Assembly: GCA_937890825.1 (NCBI GenBank)
Contig: CALADS010000039.1
Location: 1 to 44,002, forward strand
Direction: 5' to 3'
DNA: 44,002 nt
Origin: an uncultured Bacteroides sp.
GTDB taxonomy: Bacteria > Bacteroidota > Bacteroidia > Bacteroidales > Bacteroidaceae
Numbering within the stretch: position 1 is the first letter of the stretch; every line of letters starts with the position of its first letter. This document shows positions 33,237 to 41,505 of this stretch, one piece after another. The notes below the pieces were generated by a model, which saw nothing but the letters and a program-made list of their open reading frames with translations, was not told the DNA's origin and searched no databases. A program made the translations under genes and the position numbers.

Positions 33237-35012
33237 ATGAAAAAGGAAATTAAATTCAGTCTTGTCTATCGGGACATGTGGCAGTCGTCCGGTAAGTATC
33301 AACCACGTGTAGACCAATTGGTCAGAATTGCCCCTGTAATTATAGAAATGGGTTGCTTTGCCCGGGTAGAAACCAATGGAGGCGCTTTTGAGCAAGTCAA
33401 TCTGCTCTATGGCGAAAATCCGAATAAGGCCGTTCGGGCTTTCACTAAACCTTTTCATGAAGCAGGTATTCAGACGCATATGCTAGACCGAGGCTTGAAT
33501 GCTTTGCGGATGTATCCTGTACCGGCCGATGTGCGCAGACTGATGTATAGAGTGAAGCATGCACAGGGAGTAGATATTACCCGTATATTCTGCGGACTCA
33601 ATGAACCCCGCAACATCATACCTTCTATCAAGTATGCTCTGGAGGCAGGCATGATACCTCAGGCTACGCTTTGTATTACGCATTCGCCCGTGCATACGGT
33701 AGAGTATTATGCTGATCTTGCTGATAAACTGATTCAGGCCGGTGCACCGGAGATTTGCCTGAAAGATATGGCGGGTATTGGCCGTCCGGGTATGCTGGGT
33801 CGCCTGACGAAGGCCATCAAGGAGAAGCATCCCGAAGTAATTATCCAATATCACGGCCATAGCGGACCGGGACTTTCCATGGCTTCTATCCTGGAGGTGT
33901 GCGAGAATGGTGCCGACATTATCGATGTGGCTATGGAGCCTTTGTCTTGGGGAAAGATACATCCCGATGTAATCTCCGTGCAAGCCATGTTGAGGGATAA
34001 AGGATTCCAGGTGCCCGACATCAATATGAAGGCGTATATGAAGGCACGTGCACTCACTCAAGAATTTATGGATGACTTTTTGGGCTATTTTATGGATGCT
34101 ACCAATAAACATATGTCGTCTCTGCTGCTGAAGTGTGGACTGCCCGGCGGTATGATGGGCTCCATGATGGCCGATTTGAAAGGGGTACATGCTGGTATCA
34201 ATCTTATTCTGAAGGGAAAAGGAAAACCGGAGTTGAGTATTGATGACCTTCTGGTGATGTTGTTTGATGAAGTGGAATATGTATGGCCTAAATTGGGTTA
34301 TCCTCCACTCGTCACTCCTTTCAGCCAATACGTAAAGAATGTGGCTCTGATGAATGTCATGTCCATGGTGAAGGGAGAAGACCGGTGGACGATGATAGAC
34401 AATAATACCTGGGGGATGATTCTAGGTAAGAGTGGACGTTTGCCGGGAGAGTTAGCGCCCGAAATTGTAGAATTGGCAAAGAAGAATAATTTTGAATTTA
34501 CCGATGCAGACCCACAGTCATATTATCCAGATCAGCTGGATGAATACCGTAAAGAAATGAAAGAAAACGGTTGGGAACTCGGCGATGACGAGGAAGAACT
34601 CTTTGAATTGGCAATGCACGACCGTCAGTACCGTGATTATAAGTCTGGCATTGCCAAGAAGCGGTTTGATGCTGACCTGCAGCGTGCCAAGGAATCAGCC
34701 TTGTTGGGTAAAGACTTCTCTGAAGAAGATGTAAAGAAACTGAAGCGAGCCAAGGCAGAACCTATTACGGCTTTGGTAAAAGGTCGGGTTATTTGGGAAA
34801 TTGACGTAGAGTCTGCATCCATGCCTCCTGAAGTAGGGCATAAGTACGAGCCCGATGATACATTCTGCTATATCACCACGCCTTGGGGAACACACGACAA
34901 AGTATTGGCTAATTTTAGTGGTCGCATCATTGAGGTGTGTGCCAAGCAGGGTGCTTTGGTCAACAAAGGCGACGTGCTAGCCTATATTGAACGCGGAGAA
35001 GAACCTGCCTGA
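33237..35012 (+). CDS. Oxaloacetate decarboxylase/pyruvate carboxylase B-like protein without biotinyl lysine
   Basis: A 591-residue protein of the carboxyltransferase family (OadA/PycB). The barrel shows RDMWQS (12-17), NGGAFEQV, SPVHTVEYYADLA, KDMAGIGRP with the probable carboxylated/metal-binding Lys176, and HGHSG with His206/His208. A linker follows, then a biotinyl-like domain (about 500-591). There the usual AMKM motif is replaced by PWGT (549-552), so the biotin-bearing lysine is missing although the fold-defining SGRI and VNKGDVLAYIE remain. Biotin cannot attach here. It may use a carrier on another protein or have another role. No Na+-pump subunits (oadB/oadG) lie nearby. It has its own promoter. 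Confidence 0.85.
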   Translation: MKKEIKFSLVYRDMWQSSGKYQPRVDQLVRIAPVIIEMGCFARVETNGGAFEQVNLLYGENPNKAVRAFTKPFHEAGIQTHMLDRGLNALRMYPVPADVRRLMYRVKHAQGVDITRIFCGLNEPRNIIPSIKYALEAGMIPQATLCITHSPVHTVEYYADLADKLIQAGAPEICLKDMAGIGRPGMLGRLTKAIKEKHPEVIIQYHGHSGPGLSMASILEVCENGADIIDVAMEPLSWGKIHPDVISVQAMLRDKGFQVPDINMKAYMKARALTQEFMDDFLGYFMDATNKHMSSLLLKCGLPGGMMGSMMADLKGVHAGINLILKGKGKPELSIDDLLVMLFDEVEYVWPKLGYPPLVTPFSQYVKNVALMNVMSMVKGEDRWTMIDNNTWGMILGKSGRLPGELAPEIVELAKKNNFEFTDADPQSYYPDQLDEYRKEMKENGWELGDDEEELFELAMHDRQYRDYKSGIAKKRFDADLQRAKESALLGKDFSEEDVKKLKRAKAEPITALVKGRVIWEIDVESASMPPEVGHKYEPDDTFCYITTPWGTHDKVLANFSGRIIEVCAKQGALVNKGDVLAYIERGEEPA

Positions 35013-35060
35013 TAATAGGTGAGGTGCCTGGAAATCTCGTGAAAGTTTTAGGTGATTTTG

Positions 35061-36269
35061 TCAGAAAGCCTCAGTCATGTTGAAATAGAATAAAGTCTGA
35101 TTATTCACAGTATTCTTGCCAATATCCAGACGTACATTCATACGAGGCTGTACTTCTATGCGAAGTCCTACTCCGAAGTTAGGAAGTACGGCCTCTATTT
35201 TTCCCATGGTAGGGCCCATGAATCCGCAGCCGGTCCAGGCTACAAATCCCAGATGATGCACCATTTTCTTAATCCAGTTACTGCGGTCTGTATTGAACAT
35301 CTGTCTGTATTCAGCCATTACAATATGCGAGGACTTGTCGCGATACTGGCCCATATAATAACCCCGTAAATCGAACGGGGTACCCGTCAGTGAATACTGT
35401 GTCAGGGGAATATGGTTGCCAAACACATTTTTACTTTGTGCCGTCCAGGCAATAACTTTACGGTTGCCCACCGATTTATACTGACGGTAGTCTAGTTCTA
35501 GCCGGCTGAAGTTGCGGTCGCTGCCTATGATTTTAGAGTAAGCCATGCCGCGCACATCCAGATAAAGGCCTTGGTAGGCATTGGCCGGAACGTCACGGCT
35601 ATCGTAAGTTAGCAGAAATCCTAGTCCTGAACTGAAGTTACGGTATCCGTCAGTACCGCCTCCGGCTTCCACATACGAAGGTTCCTGCAGCAGTCCTTCT
35701 GCAGGCTTAGTCCATCTGTCGTAGTTCAAGTCTACTTGAGGTCCGGCAAAGAAATTACTCTTGCCCAGCCGGAACAGAAACCAAGGATTCACCTGAATGC
35801 CGCTGTAGCGATATTGGCTGGTATGTTCACCACGCTCGTAATCCTTGTTGGTGGCATAGCCTATACCATAGAAGTTCTCTTCAGTATTCTTGTAGGCAAA
35901 TTTTCCGAAAATACGGAAGCGATCGCCCTTGAAGAATAATTGTGGCTTTGTGAACAGATTGATGCCTCCTTTAAACATAAAGGCTACTGCCATAGGCACT
36001 ACAGAACGTAGCTGAGTGGTATCCGAGGGATTCATTCGGAAAGTAAGCAAAGCACTTCCCCCTAGGATAGCACCAAAATCCGGGCTGTAACTAGGTCCGC
36101 CCAGAATATTGTAGTGGAGATTTCGTTTGGCCACCCGCTGACGGCGCAATTCTTTTTTACTTAAAGTTGGAATAGAGTCGGCTGTCTGCCCCGGTATCTC
36201 CTTCTCTTGCGCCTGCAGCAGGGAGATGCTCATCAGGCATATTAGTAGCGTGATTAAGTATTTATTCAT
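35061..36269 (-). CDS. BamA/TamA (Omp85) family outer-membrane barrel protein
   Basis: A 402-residue outer-membrane protein with a signal peptide (about 1-20, ending LLQAQ), a basic stretch (about 36-50) and then alternating beta strands to the end. The C-terminus is an aromatic Phe, as in barrel proteins. LRGYYMGQYRDK resembles the Omp85 lid-lock VRGF motif, and GKIEAVLPNFGVGLRIEVQPRMNVRLDIG is the usual surface-antigen end block. There are no visible POTRA domains, so it is a short barrel-only member rather than BamA itself. Its role is unknown; patatin-free short forms in Bacteroidetes are uncharacterised. It converges with the preceding gene (48-bp gap). Confidence 0.85.
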   Translation of the reverse strand: MNKYLITLLICLMSISLLQAQEKEIPGQTADSIPTLSKKELRRQRVAKRNLHYNILGGPSYSPDFGAILGGSALLTFRMNPSDTTQLRSVVPMAVAFMFKGGINLFTKPQLFFKGDRFRIFGKFAYKNTEENFYGIGYATNKDYERGEHTSQYRYSGIQVNPWFLFRLGKSNFFAGPQVDLNYDRWTKPAEGLLQEPSYVEAGGGTDGYRNFSSGLGFLLTYDSRDVPANAYQGLYLDVRGMAYSKIIGSDRNFSRLELDYRQYKSVGNRKVIAWTAQSKNVFGNHIPLTQYSLTGTPFDLRGYYMGQYRDKSSHIVMAEYRQMFNTDRSNWIKKMVHHLGFVAWTGCGFMGPTMGKIEAVLPNFGVGLRIEVQPRMNVRLDIGKNTVNNQTLFYFNMTEAF

Positions 36270-36374
36270 AATGTATATTTAATATTTTGCAAAGAAAACT
36301 ATTTAAAATGGTTTAGTTTTCATTAGAATTGACAATAATTCTAAAGGGTTTACTAAAAATTTCAAAAATGATGG

Positions 36375-36382
36375 TATTTTTG
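36375..36382 (+). promoter_or_regulatory. C1 peptidase promoter, -7 element
   Basis: TATTTTTG matches TAnnTTTG, 33 bp before the chosen ATG. A weak -33 (TTTA, 36349-36352) lies 22 bp upstream. Its position supports the start at 36416 rather than 36329. Confidence 0.6.
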
Positions 36383-36415
36383 CAAAGAAGTAACAATTAT
36401 AAAAACATGGTCAGA

Positions 36416-37810
36416 ATGAAAAAACAAATCTTATCCGTTTGCATGTTGAGTGCCGCTTTTGTCGGAGTGTATGCACAAGAAGGTGGCATTTCTGCGGCGA
36501 TGATGCAAGAAATTCAGCAAAGCTATCAGGCTACAGTTGCCGATAAAGCCTTGCGTAACGCTATCAGTAATAACGATATCCGTCAGTTGGCATTGAATCA
36601 AGAGAATCGTAAGGGGTTGGACACTCATTTTTCTGTCCGTGTAAATACAAAGGGCATTACCGACCAGCAGTCATCTGGTCGTTGCTGGCTGTTTACCGGA
36701 CTTAATGTAATGCGTGCCAAAGCCATTGCCAAGTATAATTTGCCTGCCTTCGAGTTTTCTCAGGTATATCCTTTCTTTTGGGATCAGCTTGAAAAATCCA
36801 ATCTTTTTTTGCAGGGAATCATAGACACTGGTAAGAAACCTATGGACGATGATATGGTGGAATGGCTCTTCAAGCATCCGTTGAGCGATGGCGGTACGTT
36901 TACCGGTGTGGCAGACCTTATTACGAAATATGGTTTGGTACCTGCAGAAGCTATGCCCGAAACCCATAGCAGCGAAAACACTTCACGCATGGCTGGCTTG
37001 ATAGCTTTGCAGTTGAAAGAGTTCGCGTTACGCCTTCGCCAGATGGTGGCTCAAGGAGCCAAGCCTGCTGCGCTGGAAAAAGAAAAGACAGCCATGCTGG
37101 GCACTGTATACCGTATGCTGGTTTTGAATTTGGGTGTTCCTCCTACAGAGTTCGATTTTGTACGCAAGGATGCTTCTGGTCAGCGAGTGGCTGTAGAACA
37201 TCATACACCTCAGTCTTTCTTGGAAAAATACGGCGATACCCATCTGCTTACAGATTATGTTATGCTGATGAACGACCCTTCACGTGAGTATTACAAGACT
37301 TACGAGATAGATTTCGATCGTCATCGCTACGACGGTAAAAATTGGATGTATGTGAACTTGCCGCTCGAAGATATCAAAGAGATGGCCATTACTTCATTGA
37401 AAGACAGTACTATGATGTATTTTTCTTGCGATGTGGGCAAACAGTTGGATGCCACTCGCGGACTGTTGGATGTGAATAATTATGATTATGGCTCTCTGAT
37501 GGGGGTAAAGTTTGGCATGAATAAAGAAGAGCGTATTCGCACCTTCTCCAGTGGCAGTAGCCATGCCATGACGCTGGTGGGAGTAGACCTGGATGAGGCT
37601 GGGAAACCGGTTAAATGGCTGGTAGAGAATAGTTGGGGAGCAGCTAGTGGATGGCAGGGTCACCTGATAATGACTGATGAATGGTTTGACGAATACATGT
37701 TCCGCTTGGTGGTAGAAACGAAGTATGTGCCAGAAAAGGTCAAAAAACTGTTCCAGCAGAAGCCAGTGCGTCTGCCTGCTTGGGATCCGATGTTTGCTGA
37801 AGAAGAATAA
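36416..37810 (+). CDS. Exported C1B peptidase, bleomycin hydrolase/PepC-like
   Basis: A papain-fold cysteine aminopeptidase. From the ATG at 36416 it has 464 residues with a signal peptide (about 1-20, ending VYAQ), unlike the cytosolic PepC and bleomycin hydrolase. The catalytic triad is visible: Cys90 in SSGRCWLF, His383 in SSHAMTLVG and Asn405 in WLVENSWG. The family C-terminal block WFDEYMFRLVV follows. I rejected the longer start at 36329 because it covers the promoter and would bury the signal peptide; an ATG at 36407 is a close alternative. It probably trims peptides in the periplasm. A perfect 13-bp hairpin terminator follows. Confidence 0.93.
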   Translation: MKKQILSVCMLSAAFVGVYAQEGGISAAMMQEIQQSYQATVADKALRNAISNNDIRQLALNQENRKGLDTHFSVRVNTKGITDQQSSGRCWLFTGLNVMRAKAIAKYNLPAFEFSQVYPFFWDQLEKSNLFLQGIIDTGKKPMDDDMVEWLFKHPLSDGGTFTGVADLITKYGLVPAEAMPETHSSENTSRMAGLIALQLKEFALRLRQMVAQGAKPAALEKEKTAMLGTVYRMLVLNLGVPPTEFDFVRKDASGQRVAVEHHTPQSFLEKYGDTHLLTDYVMLMNDPSREYYKTYEIDFDRHRYDGKNWMYVNLPLEDIKEMAITSLKDSTMMYFSCDVGKQLDATRGLLDVNNYDYGSLMGVKFGMNKEERIRTFSSGSSHAMTLVGVDLDEAGKPVKWLVENSWGAASGWQGHLIMTDEWFDEYMFRLVVETKYVPEKVKKLFQQKPVRLPAWDPMFAEEE

Positions 37811-37935
37811 TCTTTGTATATACTCATTCCGGGTCAACTCCGTACCAGCTCCCTGTCAAGTCCGAGTGGCTTATGGCTGATAGAGCCCGGTGTATACTTG
37901 GACTGGGTACGTTTCATATCTTGCTGAAATGCAAT

Positions 37936-37977
37936 GCGGGTGTATTGCCAAACATGAGCAATACACCCGCTTCTTTA
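37936..37977 (+). terminator. Terminator after the C1 peptidase gene
   Basis: GCGGGTGTATTGC (37936-37948) pairs perfectly with GCAATACACCCGC (37958-37970), followed by TTCTTTAG. It also lies 28 bp downstream of the converging NigD-like gene stop. Confidence 0.85.
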
Positions 37978-38004
37978 GTTATAAAGTAAGGTAAGGTTAG
38001 GTAG

Positions 38005-38703
38005 TCATTTTGTTGAAAAATCCACTTTCTTATAGCGTACGCCATCGTATAGAGAATGATAACGGATGTTGAGCCCTTTTTTCCCCTGAATGAGATTGTG
38101 GATGTTTTTTAATTTGTACGACACTAGCCCTGAACCCACTCCATTGTCTTTTTCATCATAGGCATTGTGTCTGAACTCCAAATTCAAGTATTCATTATTT
38201 TCTTCGGCTGTTTCAAGACTATTTTCGTTCACAGCTAGTGTAAGCAGGTGTTTTTTATCCGACTGCTTGTCATATCGCAACTGATATTGGATGTTTACAT
38301 GGTTTTCTGTCAGCCACAGATTGGTAATGTTTATGTGGTCATTTCCTGCTTCCTTTTCGCTTAGATTATCAGGTATCCGTTCTATGTCTTTCGTAAGAAT
38401 ATTTTCTATGCGATAGATTATAGCATTGTATTCGTAGCCCGGAATCTTCTCGTCCAGCAAATCAAAATAGATAAAAGAACGCTGTTCATCTTTCACCTCA
38501 TAATTGTTGATTTGCGTGGTATCACCGGGATACATTTTTCCACCTGCATCAAGTTGAAAATAGTAATCCTGCTCCTCCTTTACCTTAATGGTTCCGATGG
38601 TGAGTTGCGAGTAATCTTTCTCATCGTTGTCTAAACACGATTGAAAGAGAGTAGATATCAGAAAAGTGATTAAAGCGGCTATTCCGAAAGTTCTTGGTTT
38701 CAT
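38005..38703 (-). CDS. NigD-like lipoprotein
   Basis: A 232-residue lipoprotein of the Bacteroidales NigD-like group (N-terminal OB-like part, C-terminal beta domain). I chose the ATG at 38703, because it opens directly into a signal peptide MKPRTFGIAALITF ending at the lipidated Cys23 (LFQSC). Residues after the Cys (LDNDEKD) are acidic, as in the lipoprotein export signal that sends Bacteroides lipoproteins to the cell surface. The frame is open further upstream but without signal-peptide character. It diverges from an ECF sigma factor gene, and its upstream region shares a 12-bp motif with the sigma promoter, suggesting common control. The molecular role is unknown. Confidence 0.8.
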   Translation of the reverse strand: MKPRTFGIAALITFLISTLFQSCLDNDEKDYSQLTIGTIKVKEEQDYYFQLDAGGKMYPGDTTQINNYEVKDEQRSFIYFDLLDEKIPGYEYNAIIYRIENILTKDIERIPDNLSEKEAGNDHINITNLWLTENHVNIQYQLRYDKQSDKKHLLTLAVNENSLETAEENNEYLNLEFRHNAYDEKDNGVGSGLVSYKLKNIHNLIQGKKGLNIRYHSLYDGVRYKKVDFSTK

Positions 38704-38750
38704 AATGCCTGTTATTTTAGTTAGACAATCAAAAAATGGCGATAGATAGC

Positions 38751-38762
38751 AAATACTGCATC
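38751..38762 (-). promoter_or_regulatory. Shared motif in the NigD-like gene promoter
   Basis: The complement reads GATGCAGTATTT, followed by GC, identical to 38805-38816 on the plus strand. It ends 47 bp before the NigD-like start, a position fit for a promoter core. It is a candidate sigma-specific promoter or operator. Confidence 0.6.
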
Positions 38763-38800
38763 TGTAGATGTTAAAGAATTGAAATAGAAAAAACTTCTCC

Positions 38801-38827
38801 ATGCGATGCAGTATTTTTGCATCGCAT
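38801..38827 (+). promoter_or_regulatory. Perfect palindrome over the ECF sigma promoter
   Basis: ATGCGATGCA (38801-38810) is the exact inverse of TGCATCGCAT (38818-38827), with a 7-nt spacer. TATTTTTG (38812-38819), a full -7 match, lies across the spacer. The GTG start of the sigma gene is 21 bp downstream. It may be an operator, a sigma-specific promoter element or a 5' RNA hairpin. Confidence 0.75.
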
Positions 38828-38848
38828 GTATTCTAATAGTAAACACGT

Positions 38849-39409
38849 GTGGAAGTGAAGATAGAAGAACAGGAACTGGCAGAGAGGTGTAGGCGAGGAG
38901 AGAATGAGGCCCGCAGGCAGCTGTACGAGCGTTATGCAGACCGAATGTTTGCAGTGTGCTTGCGCTATGCCGGCAACAGAGAGTTGGCCGAAGACCTCTT
39001 ACACGATGGATTCCTTAAAATCTTCGAATCGATGGATAAGTTTACCTGGCGAGGTGAAGGCTCATTGCGGGCTTGGATGGAGCGGGTTGTTGTGAATACA
39101 GCGCTGCAATATTTCCGTAAGCAGGATGTGTTGCAACAGTCGGTTGATTTAGAGAGCATACCTGAAATATATGCTGAACCAGATGTTACGGTGATAGATG
39201 CCATACCCTCTAAACTGTTGATGCGGTTTATAGAAGAACTTCCGGTAGGATACCGTACGGTGTTCAATCTTTACGTGTTAGAAGGTAAATCACATAAAGA
39301 AATAGCCCAATTGTTGGGTATTCAGGAAAAATCCTCTGCCTCGCAGTTGGCTCGTGCCAAGGCTACGTTGGCAGCTAGAGTAAATGAATGGATGAAAGAT
39401 AATGCATAA
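38849..39409 (+). CDS. ECF-type sigma-70 family RNA polymerase sigma factor
   Basis: A 186-residue alternative sigma factor. Region 2 (about 20-88) holds YADRMFAVCLRYAGNRELAEDLLHDGFLKIF and the promoter-melting stretch ending AWMERVVVNTALQYFR. Region 4 (about 125-182) has LPVGYRTVFNLYVLEGKSHKEIAQLLGI with its helix-turn-helix. The start is GTG at 38849; a second GTG at 38855 is possible. There is no extra sensor domain. The next gene begins 11 bp downstream and has the layout of a membrane-spanning anti-sigma factor. The set resembles the Das (dual membrane-spanning anti-sigma-associated sigma) systems that I recall being described in B. thetaiotaomicron for control of vesiculation. Confidence 0.93.
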   Translation: MEVKIEEQELAERCRRGENEARRQLYERYADRMFAVCLRYAGNRELAEDLLHDGFLKIFESMDKFTWRGEGSLRAWMERVVVNTALQYFRKQDVLQQSVDLESIPEIYAEPDVTVIDAIPSKLLMRFIEELPVGYRTVFNLYVLEGKSHKEIAQLLGIQEKSSASQLARAKATLAARVNEWMKDNA

Positions 39410-39420
39410 TTCCATGGCTT

Positions 39421-40719
39421 ATGAAAGATGAAGAATGGTTGAAACGAATGAAAGAACGGCTGGAAGATTTTACAGAGTCTGCACCTTTATCCGGATGGGA
39501 ACGTTTGGAAAAGGACTTGTCTGTATCTTCTGCCCCCATACCTTCCCGCCGGTTACCTTTGTACAGATATTGGGGGGTGGCTGCTGCTGCAGTTCTGCTG
39601 CTGGCTGTTTCCACTGTAAGTATTTGGCTGCTGAATTCTTCTTTACCTGAAGAAGTAGGTCAGTCTGTACCGATGTCTGTACGTCAGCCGGTGGTAGTGC
39701 AGGCTGCTTCACAATCTTCTGTGGAAACGGAAAAGTCTGTAAAACTTTCCGATAAGCGGTTACCCGTTTCACCTGCAGAACAAATGTGTGAAGTATCTCA
39801 CGTAAGAATGCAGCATGTAGAAGTTGCCAAAGATACGCTTTTGGTAGGTGTATCGGTGGTTGATGATAATACGAAAGAGAAAGTAGCAGCAGATTTACAA
39901 GATATGTCAATGGCATCAGATTCTGTGCATGAAGAAAATGCAAGTACAGAAAAATCACCACGCAGAGATCGTTACCGTCCATCTGCCAGTGACAAATATC
40001 ATCTTCCTGCTGCCACAGGCGGTCGTGAAAAGCAGGCTCGATGGTCAGTAGCTTTAGCGTTGGGCAATACTGGAGGGTTTGCGGCACAGCACTCTGCAGG
40101 GAGTGCCATGCTGCAGCAGGCTTCTGCTCTTTCAGTTAATGGAAAATTAGATTTGTCAGCCACCTCGAATGGATTATTAGCCATCCCTGCTGGTCAAGAG
40201 GTTGTTTTTCGCGATGGTATACCGTATCTGTCCAGCCGCACCCCTGTTATAGAATCCGTGGAGCATAAGCAACCCATCAGTGTAGGTATGTCTGTGCGTA
40301 AGGTGTTGTCGAAGGGCTTTTCCATAGAAACCGGATTGATGTATACTTTCTTGTCATCTGATGTGGTATTTTCGGGGCATGTAGATAAACTTGAGCAGAA
40401 GTTGCATTATTTAGGCATTCCTTTGCGTATTAATTGGAGTTTTCTGCAGAAAAATCGCTTCGAACTTTATGTATCGGCTGGTGGGGCTTTAGAAAAATGC
40501 ATGTATGGTAAATTGGGTAGTGAAGAACAGACTGTGAAGCCTGTTCAGCTTTCTGTGTTGGGAGCAGTGGGAGCACAGGTAAATCTCACTCATCGGCTTG
40601 GAATCTATATAGAGCCTGGTGTATCTTATTATTTTGATGACGGTTCATCTGTGCAAACTATCCGAAAAGAAAATCCCTGCAACTTTACGTTGCAGGGAGG
40701 TATCCGACTGACGTATTGA
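39421..40719 (+). CDS. Putative dual membrane-spanning anti-sigma factor with outer-membrane barrel
   Basis: A 432-residue protein with three parts. Residues 1-48 are cytoplasmic and charged, with the pattern WLKRMKERLEDF...GWERLEKDL typical of partners of Bacteroidetes ECF sigma factors. Residues about 51-71 form one membrane helix. Residues about 75-205 are a polar, probably periplasmic linker. Residues about 207-432 alternate as beta strands and end in Tyr, like an OMP_b-brl/PorT-type barrel. There is no signal peptide. One chain would therefore join the inner and outer membranes and could report outer-membrane state to the sigma factor. The role is inferred from layout and from its place after the sigma gene. 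Confidence 0.8.
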   Translation: MKDEEWLKRMKERLEDFTESAPLSGWERLEKDLSVSSAPIPSRRLPLYRYWGVAAAAVLLLAVSTVSIWLLNSSLPEEVGQSVPMSVRQPVVVQAASQSSVETEKSVKLSDKRLPVSPAEQMCEVSHVRMQHVEVAKDTLLVGVSVVDDNTKEKVAADLQDMSMASDSVHEENASTEKSPRRDRYRPSASDKYHLPAATGGREKQARWSVALALGNTGGFAAQHSAGSAMLQQASALSVNGKLDLSATSNGLLAIPAGQEVVFRDGIPYLSSRTPVIESVEHKQPISVGMSVRKVLSKGFSIETGLMYTFLSSDVVFSGHVDKLEQKLHYLGIPLRINWSFLQKNRFELYVSAGGALEKCMYGKLGSEEQTVKPVQLSVLGAVGAQVNLTHRLGIYIEPGVSYYFDDGSSVQTIRKENPCNFTLQGGIRLTY

Positions 40720-40765
40720 CAGCGGCAATTTTTATAAATATTCGGCATTGGTTGGTGATCAATTG

Positions 40766-41497
40766 TCAGTTTACCACCACCAAGTCGAAATATTCTTTAA
40801 ACAGTTTTTCAGCACTTCTCAGTTGTTCAGGCGTGTTCTCTTTCACGTCTTTCAAGGCATAATCCAATCCCATTGCCTCGTATTTATGCACCCCAAGGCG
40901 ATGATAGGGTAGAATCTCTACCCGTTGGATTTGTTTGAAATTTCTAAAGTGGTTACCTAAATTTCTGATATCTTCTTCAAAATCACTGTATCCAGGCACC
41001 AGTACATAGCGTAGCCAGAAAGGTTTTCCGTGCGTTTCCAGCCATTCTGCCGTCCGTAGTGTCTGTTCATTGCTTCTTCCAGTCAGGTCCCGATGACGCT
41101 GGGGGTTATATTGCTTTATATCGAGCAGTACTAAGTCTGTAAGCTTCAATAATTGTTCTACCTTTTCATTCCATATTCCGCCATTACTATCCAGACAGAT
41201 GTGTATATCCTCCTTTTTCAGTTCGTCGAAAAGTGGCAATAGATTCTCGGCTTGAAGGGTAGGCTCGCCTCCTGAAAAGGTAATGCCTCCTTTTTTGCCG
41301 AAAAATGGTTTTTGGCTGACTGCCATTTCTTTGACTTCTTGCAATGAAGTAGGTTTCCCTCCTTTTACCTCAATGGTGTCGGGATTGGCACAATATAAAC
41401 AGCGGAAGGGGCATCCCTGAAGAAAGACAACGAGCCGGAGACCCGGCCCGTCGAATGTACCCATACTTTCGTAAGAATGTACGTTTATCATAGGCAT
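40766..41497 (-). CDS. pflA: Pyruvate formate-lyase activating enzyme
   Basis: A radical SAM enzyme that installs the glycyl radical on PflB. The 243-residue protein has the cluster motif CPFRCLYC (Cys29, Cys33, Cys36), the GGEPTLQ motif and the LLDIKQYNPQRHRDLTG stretch of PFL activases. It lacks the extra ferredoxin-like insert of other glycyl-radical activases, as expected for PflA. An alternative ATG lies two codons downstream. It follows pflB by 8 bp, so the two are co-transcribed. Its stop converges with the barrel protein gene. Confidence 0.95.
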   Translation of the reverse strand: MPMINVHSYESMGTFDGPGLRLVVFLQGCPFRCLYCANPDTIEVKGGKPTSLQEVKEMAVSQKPFFGKKGGITFSGGEPTLQAENLLPLFDELKKEDIHICLDSNGGIWNEKVEQLLKLTDLVLLDIKQYNPQRHRDLTGRSNEQTLRTAEWLETHGKPFWLRYVLVPGYSDFEEDIRNLGNHFRNFKQIQRVEILPYHRLGVHKYEAMGLDYALKDVKENTPEQLRSAEKLFKEYFDLVVVN

Positions 41498-41505
41498 TTT
41501 GCAGA

